Assembly: GCF_014132355.1 (NCBI RefSeq) | Contig: NZ_BLZO01000115.1 | Location: 1 to 64,000, forward strand | DNA: 64,000 nt | Direction: 5' to 3' | Source: Okeania sp. KiyG1 | GTDB lineage: Bacteria > Cyanobacteriota > Cyanobacteriia > Cyanobacteriales > Microcoleaceae | Part shown: positions 35,888 to 42,775 of the stretch, piece after piece | Position numbering within the stretch: position 1 is the first letter of the stretch | How the letters are laid out: each line of letters opens with the position of its first letter | Made by a program: the position numbers and the translations under genes | The notes under the pieces: generated by a model | What the model saw: the letters and a program-made list of their open reading frames with translations, nothing else | What the model was told of the DNA's origin: nothing | Database searches by the model: none

Positions 35888-36137
35888 CCACCCACACGCA
35901 CTTCAAGAGCGTATCATCAAAAGTAGTATATGAATCTGTAGCTTGGTAAGTTATTTATACTATGCAAATCATCTCAATTACTTTTTTCGTCCATCAAATT
36001 CCTAGTAAAAAATTTACGCATAAATACTTGCTTGATCCTGATTACTCAATCACGGCAGTTATGATTTTCTTCTAAAATTCTGTCTCCTGTCTCCTGTCTC
36101 CTGATTCTATACTACATTTTGTGGTGCGGAATGTGGG
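35888..36137. mobile_element. Second copy of the MITE seen at 2237-2516
   Basis: About 250 bp, with CGCACTTCAAGAG near the left end and GTGCGGAATGTGGG at the right. It is flanked by TTATATC on both sides (35881-35887, 36138-36144). The interior matches 2237-2516 over most of its length, including CAAATCATCTCAATTACTTT and CTCAATCACGGCAG. Confidence 0.82.
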
Positions 36138-36155
36138 TTATATCATTTATTAGTT

Positions 36156-36340
36156 ATATCATGTCCGTTTGAATACTTATAAATCAGGGAGTAGGGAGTA
36201 GGGACCCACCCCTAACCCCTCCGGTGGAGGGGAAAAAGGGAGTAGGGAGTAGGGAGTAGGTATGGAGGGAAAATATAGAGATTTGCCCTCGCTTGTGACA
36301 GGATAGTTTTTTTCATCACGCTCTTATCCGGACATGATAT
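36156..36340. repeat. MITE with ATATCATGTCCG ends, copy 2
   Basis: 185 bp bounded by ATATCATGTCCG and CGGACATGATAT, with GGGAGTA repeats inside. It ends eight bases before the stop codon of the HTH-AAA gene. Confidence 0.65.
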
Positions 36341-36348
36341 TAGCTGAA

Positions 36349-37674
36349 TTAAACCGTATTTTCTTCTTGTTGGTATTGACCAGCAAAATAAAGACGATAC
36401 ATTTGACAGGAGGGGTAAGCGCGATCGCCGTCTAATTTGATGAGTCCCATACTTTCTAGTTTATAAGTCACAATTGGGTTTAACTTGACGCTTTCGCTCG
36501 TCATTACCACCTGATGAAGTGCTGCTGATAGTGTTGGTTTTTTTTGTATGATTTCCCAGTGATGGCGTAAGATACCACCATAAATTCCTCCTTGAGTAGG
36601 AGCTTGTTGTAACAATGTTTCTAATGTTATTTGTGCTTGAGCCAAATGGTAGAGAGCAATACGCACTAAATAAGGATGTCCTCCCACCATTGCCATCAAC
36701 TGCTTAACTCTATCTCCTTCTGTCCAGTTTAGTCCGTGTCTGGTTACTAAATCTTGAATTTGCTTGAAATTAAATTCAGGCAGCTTTATCGGCAATCCTA
36801 TATTAAATGGAGATTGATTAATATCTAGGGATATATACACTTCTGTAGAATGAACTACAACTAAACGCAGTTTTTGAAATAGGGTACTTTGCCTTGCTTG
36901 TTCGTGCCAAGATCGCAGCAGGGGTAAAAATTCTTCAGCGATGTCCGGATGTTCAAAAACTAAATTAATTTCGTTTAAGACCAAAACGATAGGGGTGTCT
37001 ACTTGCCCTAATAAATACCCTTCAAAATAAATCCCGCAACTTACTTTACTACCCATCTCCTCGTCCCAATATTCGTCTAGGAGAGGTTGTAGTTGTAGCT
37101 GGCGAGCTATATTCGCACAAAACCAGCGTAAGAATTTATTTAAGTGGGCATAAACGGCCTTATCTGCTTCCTGAAAGTCTATTTTTACTATTTTGTAGCT
37201 CTGTTGTTGAGCAAAAGCCATAATTCTAAGCAGCAGAGAACTTTTTCCCATTTTCCGAGGTGCTTGAATGCGAGTAACACTCCCAGGTTTAAGAATTTCA
37301 TTGCAGCTCAGTTGTTCCATCGGGGGACGGTCGATATAAAAATGAGAATCTAGGGGGACTGGGCCGTTGGGGTAGGGAGGCGACTTGTCCGGGTTGGCAT
37401 CTCTGAACTGAGGGGTTTCCGGATTAAAGTTGCTTGTCTGGGATGGCACATCAAAATCTAAATCAGCGATTTCTCTCCACGAGAGCATCAATTTATTAGA
37501 CAGTTCTTCAAAAGTCGTAAAGTCAACAGGTTTACCTGTGAGGAAATTGCTGACTGTGGCCAAAGCCAAGCCGACATCCTCAGCCAAAGCTCGCTGGCTG
37601 GGAAAGCCATTACGCCTGACTGCTAGTTTAACTGTTTCAATGCACCCTTGACGAACTTTAAGTGACCTTGGCAT
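36349..37674 (-). CDS. HTH plus AAA-like ATPase
   Basis: 441 residues. Residues about 15-70 form a helix-turn-helix of the lambda-repressor type (SQRALAEDVGLALATVSNFL). A Pro/Asn-rich linker leads to an AAA_35-like ATPase (about 105-400) with Walker A APRKMGKSSLLLRI and a Walker B-like strand TPIVLVLNEINLVF. It lacks the repeat domain of the two WD40 relatives. GAGGAG lies just before the ATG. It is divergent from the peptidoglycan-binding cassette with only 193 bases between, so it may regulate those genes. That is inference. Similar HTH-AAA proteins in cyanobacteria have no assigned function known to me. Confidence 0.75.
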   Translation of the reverse strand: MPRSLKVRQGCIETVKLAVRRNGFPSQRALAEDVGLALATVSNFLTGKPVDFTTFEELSNKLMLSWREIADLDFDVPSQTSNFNPETPQFRDANPDKSPPYPNGPVPLDSHFYIDRPPMEQLSCNEILKPGSVTRIQAPRKMGKSSLLLRIMAFAQQQSYKIVKIDFQEADKAVYAHLNKFLRWFCANIARQLQLQPLLDEYWDEEMGSKVSCGIYFEGYLLGQVDTPIVLVLNEINLVFEHPDIAEEFLPLLRSWHEQARQSTLFQKLRLVVVHSTEVYISLDINQSPFNIGLPIKLPEFNFKQIQDLVTRHGLNWTEGDRVKQLMAMVGGHPYLVRIALYHLAQAQITLETLLQQAPTQGGIYGGILRHHWEIIQKKPTLSAALHQVVMTSESVKLNPIVTYKLESMGLIKLDGDRAYPSCQMYRLYFAGQYQQEENTV

Positions 37675-37867
37675 AGCTCCTCAACCTAACTACTATATAT
37701 ACTTTACCATTGATTCACTAAAAGTCAGTAACAAGTCAGATATTCTCAGGCGATAAGTCAGTATGCAGTGAAATTTAATGAATATATGAGGTTCAAAGAA
37801 GTCGAGCTTGATGCTCAACAAAACTGAACTCTGTTGTTTGTAATGAAGTAATAAGGAATTTTCTCAA
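37675..37867. promoter_or_regulatory. Shared divergent promoter region
   Basis: 193 bases between two divergent starts. It contains a CTGACTTGTTACTGACTTTT-like direct repeat on the minus strand (AAAAGTCAGTAACAAGTCAG at 37720-37739, with a third AAGTCAGTA at 37755). Spaced repeats of this kind are candidate operator half-sites for the HTH protein. Confidence 0.4.
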
Positions 37868-38185
37868 ATGGCTGTATCAACAATGACTGTATCAACAATG
37901 CCAGTATTAAAAGAAGGAGATAGTGGAGATAGTGTTCGGTTTCTTGAACAATTGTTATCCTCAATCTATTGGTTTGGTCTCCAACAAGGTAGACCATCTC
38001 TGATTACAAGTAACGTGAGATTTAATGCCAACTACGATAGTCAATGCCAACAAATAGTAACTGAGTTTCAGGAAAATTATAACGCTACTTTTCCTTTTCC
38101 ATCGCCTGATATTACAGTAGATGGAGTGGTAGGTCCTGAAACATGGAAAGCATTAGGTGATGCTATCTTCAAATACACCTATTAA
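37868..38185 (+). CDS. Peptidoglycan-binding domain protein, single domain
   Basis: 105 residues. The first 20 include a duplicated AVSTMTVSTM start, so the ATG choice is uncertain (37868 or 37883). One PG_binding_1-type domain follows (MPVLKEGDSGDSVRFLEQLL ... ITVDGVVGPETWKALGDAI). The usual LQ.FQ core is represented by VTEFQENYNATFPF. No signal peptide is seen, as in the three genes downstream. It is followed within 140 bases by the first 742-bp unit and probably heads the cassette. Confidence 0.75.
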   Translation: MAVSTMTVSTMPVLKEGDSGDSVRFLEQLLSSIYWFGLQQGRPSLITSNVRFNANYDSQCQQIVTEFQENYNATFPFPSPDITVDGVVGPETWKALGDAIFKYTY

Positions 38186-38240
38186 AACTTAAACACTCTT
38201 GTTGCTAAATATCTAGAGATGTAGCAACAAGAATGTACAA

Positions 38241-38270
38241 ACTCTTGGACTAAAGTCCTGGGGTTCCTGA
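38241..38270 (+). promoter_or_regulatory. Conserved leader hairpin GGACTAAAGTCC before each repeat gene
   Basis: CTTGGACTAAAGTCCTGGGG forms a short stem and recurs at about 38989 and 39731, each time 65-70 bases before the start codon. Between the stem and AGGAG lies CTCATACTCATCTATCC. It could be a leader regulatory structure or an RNA-processing site between co-transcribed copies. Confidence 0.45.
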
Positions 38271-38323
38271 CCAAATCGATATAATTTCTCATACTCATCT
38301 ATCCTAATACAGGAGAATTAACA

Positions 38324-38767
38324 ATGACTTTAAGTGTTTCTAGTTCTTTTTCTTTACCAGTTTTACGCAACGGAAGCAACGGTTCTGATGTAACTCTGAT
38401 ACAACGCCTTCTCAATAATGCTGGCTATGGTTCTTTAGTGGAAGATGGCATCTTTGGTGTTCGCACTGACGCCGCAGTTAAGCAGTTCCAAAAAGACCGA
38501 AGTTTAACAGTGGATGGTATAGTTGGTTCTCAAACTTGGGGAGCTTTACTGCCTCCTACTATTGCTCGGGGTAGCAGCGGTGATGATGTTAAACGTCTGC
38601 AAATGACCCTGAATGAAATGGGCTATTCTCTAGTTGGAGATGGTATTTTTGGTTCCAACACTGAAGCAGCTGTCAAGGAATTCCAAAAAAATAGCAGCTT
38701 AGAAGTTGATGGCATTGTCGGTCCTTTAACTTGGTATGCTCTGATGAGCATTATGATTCAAGACTAA
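38324..38767 (+). CDS. Double peptidoglycan-binding domain protein, copy 1
   Basis: 147 residues made of two PG_binding_1 domains (about 12-76 and 79-143), each with the signature VxxxQxxLNxxGYxLVxDGIFG...AAVKxFQKxxxLxVDGIVGxxTWxAL. It has no signal peptide and no catalytic domain. Such domains bind peptidoglycan or related glycans, usually as part of a larger enzyme. Free-standing twin domains could be an immunity, decoy or structural factor, or be exported by a non-classical route. Differences from copies 2 and 3 are listed under findings. Confidence 0.85.
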   Translation: MTLSVSSSFSLPVLRNGSNGSDVTLIQRLLNNAGYGSLVEDGIFGVRTDAAVKQFQKDRSLTVDGIVGSQTWGALLPPTIARGSSGDDVKRLQMTLNEMGYSLVGDGIFGSNTEAAVKEFQKNSSLEVDGIVGPLTWYALMSIMIQD

Positions 38768-38789
38768 TGATTTTTAGAAAGTACTGGCT

Positions 38790-38890
38790 TAACCCACGCT
38801 CCCGTGTTTAACTGTCCGGTTCGTTCTTCATGGAACTGGCGTTCGCATTCCCAGGAATGTCATTGAGAGCGAGAGCGTGGCAGTCAGAAC
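38790..38890. repeat. Hairpin block resembling an IS200/IS605 end inside the 742-bp unit
   Basis: ACCCACGCTCCCGTGTT ... GAGCGAGAGCGTGG is a complementary pair enclosing TTCGCATTCCCAGGAATG. CTCCCGTGTT is shared with the region upstream of the decayed TnpB (5160-5171). The same block recurs at 39532-39632. It was probably captured before the duplication. Confidence 0.4.
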
Positions 38891-39065
38891 TTTAACTCTG
38901 ACCGATAATGTAGACAAAGGATATTTTAAGCAGGTCAGGTGTTGGCTTGTTTACTTGGAGCGAGCGCAACAAGAATGTACAAACTCTTGGACTAAAGTCC
39001 TGGGGTTCCTGACCAAATCGATCTAATTTCTCATACTCATCTATCCTAATACAGGAGAATTAACA

Positions 39066-39509
39066 ATGACTTTAAGTGTTTCTAGTTCTTTTTCTTTACC
39101 AGTTTTACGCAACGGAAGCAACGGTTATAATGTGACTCTGATACAAAGCCTTCTCAATGATGCTGGCTATGGTTCTTTAGTGGCAGATGGTATCTTTGGT
39201 GTTCGCACTGACGCCGCAGTTAAGCAGTTCCAAAAAGACCGAAATTTAACAGTGGATGGTATAGTTGGTTCTCAAACTTGGGAAGCTTTACTGCCTCCTA
39301 CTATTGCTCGGGGTAGCAGCAGTGATGATGTTGAACGTCTGCAAATGACCCTGAATGAAATGGGCTATTCTCTAGTTGGAGATGGTATTTTTGGTTCCAA
39401 CACTGAAGCAGCTGTCAAGGAATTCCAAAAAAATAGCAGCTTAGAAGTTGATGGCATTGTCGGTCCTTTAACTTGGTATGCTCTGATGAGCATTATGATT
39501 CAAGACTAA
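39066..39509 (+). CDS. Double peptidoglycan-binding domain protein, copy 2
   Basis: Same architecture and length as copy 1. It differs by S21Y, D22N, R28S, N32D, E40A, S60N, G73E, G86S and K90E, all in the first domain or the start of the second, with only two synonymous changes (codons 23 and 42). The rest of the second domain is identical. Leader and downstream spacer are identical or nearly identical to those of copy 1. Confidence 0.85.
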   Translation: MTLSVSSSFSLPVLRNGSNGYNVTLIQSLLNDAGYGSLVADGIFGVRTDAAVKQFQKDRNLTVDGIVGSQTWEALLPPTIARGSSSDDVERLQMTLNEMGYSLVGDGIFGSNTEAAVKEFQKNSSLEVDGIVGPLTWYALMSIMIQD

Positions 39510-39807
39510 TGATTTTTAGAAAGTACTGGCTTAACCCACGCTCCCGTGTTTAACTGTCCGGTTCGTTCTTCATGGAACTGGCGTTCGCATTCCCAGGAAT
39601 GTCATTGAGAGCGAGAGCGTGGCAGTCAGAACTTTAACTCTGACCGATAATGTAGACAAAGGATATTTTAAGCAGGTCAGGTGTTGGCTTGTTTACTTGG
39701 AGCGAGCGCAACAAGAATGTACAAACTCTTGGACTAAAGTCCTGGGGTTCCTGACCAAATCGATCTAATTTCTCATACTCATCTATCCTAATACAGGAGA
39801 ATTAACA

Positions 39808-40251
39808 ATGACTTTAAGTGTTTCTAGTTCTTTTTCTTTACCAGTTTTACGCAACGGAAGCAACGGTTCTGATGTGACTCTGGTACAACGCCTTCTCAAT
39901 AATGCTGGCTATGGTTCTTTAGTGGAAGATGGCATCTTTGGTGTTCGCACTGACGCCGCAGTTAAGCAGTTCCAAAAAGACCGAAATTTAACAGTGGATG
40001 GTATAGTTGGTTCTCAAACTTGGGGAGCTTTACTGCCTCCTACTATTGCTCGGGGTAGCAGCAGTGATGATGTTGAACGTCTGCAAATGATCCTGAATGA
40101 AATGGGCTATTCTCTAGTTAGAGATGGTATTTTTGGTTCCAACACTGAAGCAGCTGTCAAGAGATTCCAAAAAAATAGCAGCTTAGAAGTTGATGGCATT
40201 GTCGGTCCTTTAACTTGGTATGCTCTGATGAGCACTATGATTCAAGACTAA
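39808..40251 (+). CDS. Double peptidoglycan-binding domain protein, copy 3
   Basis: Same architecture. Residues private to this copy are V26, I95, R105, R119 and T143; none of the private base changes is silent. At positions 21-40 it matches copy 1, at 60, 86 and 90 it matches copy 2, a mosaic that suggests exchange between copies. The downstream sequence differs from the common spacer, so the tandem ends here. Confidence 0.85.
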   Translation: MTLSVSSSFSLPVLRNGSNGSDVTLVQRLLNNAGYGSLVEDGIFGVRTDAAVKQFQKDRNLTVDGIVGSQTWGALLPPTIARGSSSDDVERLQMILNEMGYSLVRDGIFGSNTEAAVKRFQKNSSLEVDGIVGPLTWYALMSTMIQD

Positions 40252-40698
40252 TGATTAACGATTTTTAGGTTGTATTATCGCGTGGGAGTTAACTGCTCCC
40301 ACTTCTGACTTCAGTTATTCTCACCTATCTTAAATATAACAGGACTTACGCAAAGGCACTATGTATAGAGTTCAGTAACTATTGGACAATAGTTTTGAGT
40401 ACTATATATAGCGTATCTGCGTAAGTCTAATATAAAACATTCTAGCGCATTTTAGACCGCTATTAATTTACAGCGTTTTCTGTTGTTATGAGGTACAAAA
40501 TTTTAGGTTTGAGGGAACAGGGAACAGGGAACAGCGGTGCGACCCCGCGTCGGCGTCAGACGCAAGCGGTCAGACCCCGCGACGACGCCAGCTCGCTTGC
40601 GGAATGCTGACCAAGAGAGGGAACGCGCACTCCTGTGAGGGAACAGAAAAGAATAAAAACTACTGTACCTCATAGCTTCGGAAACTGCTGTAGAAAAC
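40252..40698. other. Gap after the cassette with a MITE and a GC-rich repeat
   Basis: Contains the MITE at 40340-40427 and a GC-rich block (about 40528-40640: GGTGCGACCCCGCG, GCGACGACGCCAG, GGGAACGCGCAC) that is also found near 21139 and inside the tnpB at 55825-55870. No gene seen. Confidence 0.55.
40340..40427. repeat. MITE with CAGGACTTACGCA ends, copy 2
   Basis: 88 bp bounded by CAGGACTTACGCA and TGCGTAAGTC. The last three bases of the right end differ from the family. Confidence 0.6.
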
Positions 40699-41187
40699 AT
40701 GACAGACGTAATAAAAGTATTACTTAATTTGCAAATACCAACCATGCTAATTGTGGCAGGACTATTGATTATTATTTTAGGATTTGTTACAAAAATAGGT
40801 GGTATAATTGAGGTTTAACGAGAACAAAAAAGATTTACTATTCCTATAGGGTTATTTCTTCTAGTGCTTGGTATTGTTCTTAACTTTGCATCATCTTCAA
40901 CTCCAACTACAGATGAAAAATTATCTCCTAATAATTCTAATATTGAACCTACAGTTACATATAATATGAATGAAATAGATAGTAAGAATAGTTATGCCGA
41001 AATAAAGATAGGTAATCAAAATATTAGTGGTACTTTTATTGTCGAAAGATTAACTATTAATTGGGATTACTCAGAATGTCTCCAATTAACTAATGAATCT
41101 GATGTAGGTGGTTTGACTATGGAAGAGTTTAAATACAGTGCTAGTTTAACTCAGAGACTGTTTGTAAAGTTTTGTAATATACAATGA
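40699..41187 (+). pseudogene. Small membrane protein interrupted by one in-frame stop
   Basis: From the ATG at 40699 the frame gives a hydrophobic helix (LIVAGLLIIILGFVTKIGG). TAA at codon 40 (40816-40818) interrupts it. The same frame then continues as REQKRFTIPIGLFLLVLGIV, a second helix, and about 85 soluble residues ending at 41187. The unbroken product would be a two-helix membrane protein of about 162 residues. The arrangement helix, GGIIEV, charged residues, helix is common in small cyanobacterial membrane proteins. Reinitiation at the GTG at 40864 would yield only the second half. I do not recognise the soluble domain. Confidence 0.6.
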
Positions 41188-41846
41188 TTGACCATTAAAC
41201 TGTAACAACTTGGTTATTTATCCCAGATTTGTAGGCTGAAATACCCAATTTGCGAGGGGGAAAAACACTTCATAATTCTTTACAAACAACCTCTTATATC
41301 ATGTCCGGATAATTAGTTATAAAAAAACTTTCTCCTTCAACTCCAGTTCTTCTTCTTCTTTCTTCCCTCTTTCCTCCTGACTCCTGACCCCTGACTCCTG
41401 ACTCCTCCGTAGTTATTTATTTATCACTGTTCAACCGGACATGATATTAGATGATCAGGAATTCAAATATCCTCCTAATGATGTAGATAAATACTGAAAA
41501 CCTAAAATCAATTTCAGTGTTAAACTAAGCAAGCTCATTTCCAGATTGATTCTTTTATAGAACCTGCTCGTTTTCAGAACCGGACATGAGATTTTGACCT
41601 CATCCGACTTCTCTGTTAAGCGTCCCTTGTCATGGGTACATCCTTAAAATTCCACCTTGGACTTAATGAGTCCATAATGGTTAACTGCTTTTGGCGTTGC
41701 ACAGTGATGAATGATTTGAGATTTTTGATGAATAGGATTTTGGATTCTAGAATTGCTAGAATGATTAATATTCGGTTTTTTTAGTCAAAGTATAAACCAA
41801 TTTCTTGCAGTATCATTCGAGAATGTGCAATCCCATTGTTTTGATT
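41188..41846. other. Gene-free region with a MITE
   Basis: Contains the MITE at 41296-41447 and a lone end AACCGGACATGAGAT near 41579. The part from 41600 to 41846 shows nothing recognisable. Confidence 0.5.
41296..41447. repeat. MITE with ATATCATGTCCG ends, copy 3
   Basis: 152 bp bounded by ATATCATGTCCGG and CCGGACATGATAT, with GACTCCT heptamers inside. Confidence 0.65.
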
Positions 41847-42482
41847 ATGAATAACAAATTTTTGCTTGCGATTATTCCCTTATATTTTGGCTTTGCTTGT
41901 ACCTATCCAGCAATGGCCTTAAATAATTTTACTAACATCAAAACTGAACAAAAAAGCTTAGAGGAAAATCAAATTATATTAGCCGATCGCAAAGATAAAT
42001 ATCGCATTCGATCTCGTCAAAAGGAAGATGAGTACCGACAAAGAAAAAGGCATGAACTACACGAAAGAATCGATCGCAGGATTAAACGAGAGATGGATAA
42101 ACCTCATAACCGAAGTCTTCCTAAAGCAGAAAAAGAAAGAATTATTCAAGAAGCTCACGACGACCTAGACCGCAGACTTGACCGCAAATGGAATACTTTA
42201 GAAAATTATCGACTACGAATACGAAAAAGACGCGACAGATACGACCGGGACTATGATTATGGGCGAAGACGCGGCAGATACCACCGGAATTATGATTATG
42301 GGCGAAGACGTGGCAGATACCACCGGGACTATGATTATGGGCGAAGACGCGACAGGTATGACCGGGATTATGATTCTTATAACAGAAATTGTGACTATTA
42401 TGGCAATTGTCACTACTTTGAAAATCGGCCTAGAAATATTAGAAGAAACATTAGATTCAAATACTATCCCAACCGTAATTAA
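41847..42482 (+). CDS. Secreted RDY/Arg-rich repeat protein
   Basis: 211 residues from the ATG at 41847. The ORF can be extended to 41805 but the extra codons precede a clear signal peptide (MNNKFLLAIIPLYFGFACTY, cleaved near PAMA). The mature N-terminus is charged and helical (RQKEDEYRQRKRHELHERID). The C-terminal half has 13-residue repeats of the type YDYGRRRGRYHRD (39-base DNA units at 42236-42365) and ends NIRRNIRFKYYPNRN. I know no function. The composition suggests an extracytoplasmic, nucleic-acid- or polysaccharide-binding protein, as inference only. A truncated copy lies at 31138. Confidence 0.7.
   Translation: MNNKFLLAIIPLYFGFACTYPAMALNNFTNIKTEQKSLEENQIILADRKDKYRIRSRQKEDEYRQRKRHELHERIDRRIKREMDKPHNRSLPKAEKERIIQEAHDDLDRRLDRKWNTLENYRLRIRKRRDRYDRDYDYGRRRGRYHRNYDYGRRRGRYHRDYDYGRRRDRYDRDYDSYNRNCDYYGNCHYFENRPRNIRRNIRFKYYPNRN
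42236..42365 (+). repeat. 39-bp tandem repeats in the RDY protein gene
   Basis: Three near-identical units encoding GRRRGRYHR(D/N)YDY. The period preserves the frame. Confidence 0.8.
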
Positions 42483-42775
42483 GGGAATAGGGAGTAGGGA
42501 ATAGGGAGTAGAGAGTAGGGGAGTAGGGGAGTGAGGGAGTACGGGAGTAGGAAAAAATATAGTTTTTCTAATCCTGAGTATGTTGTTAAATAATATCAAA
42601 TCCGTTTGATTAGATATAAAAAAATTCTCCCATCGTCATAACTACTGAATCTTTGTGATTCTCTCTCATCCTGAGGAGGTCCGACTGACTTCCCCTCCTG
42701 TGAGGGGAGGGGCGAGGGGTGGGTTGTCTCCTCCTGACTTCTAAATTCTAAATTCTAAATTCTAAATTCTAAATT
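42483..42775. repeat. Convergent gap with short tandem repeats
   Basis: Right after the gene stop, GGGAGTA-type runs (42487-42545); then TCAAATCCGTTTGAT-like ends, a CCTCCTGTGAGGGGAGG block, and the AATTCTA heptamer run (42741-42781), which extends into the last codons of the SBBP gene. No terminator-like hairpin with T-run is seen. Confidence 0.6.

Larger units (their letters stand above)
35283..36348. other. 1-kb gene-free region with MITEs
   Basis: No supportable gene. It contains a dispersed repeat related to 21830-22010 (35475-35760, reverse orientation), the MITE at 35888-36137 and the MITE at 36156-36340. Confidence 0.6.
38223..40253 (+). repeat. 742-bp tandem triplication of a peptidoglycan-binding gene
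   Basis: Starts of the three genes are exactly 742 bases apart (38324, 39066, 39808). The two full spacers (38768-39065 and 39510-39807) are identical over about 298 bases. Each gene is preceded by the same leader with a GGACTAAAGTCC palindrome and an AGGAG site seven bases before the ATG. The coding parts differ at 14 residues. Confidence 0.92.

Noticed and set aside
38324-40251. Diversity-generating retroelement variable genes
   Set aside because: Differences are spread along the whole gene, not clustered at a 3' variable region, and no reverse transcriptase or template repeat is in the window. Kept only as a check.
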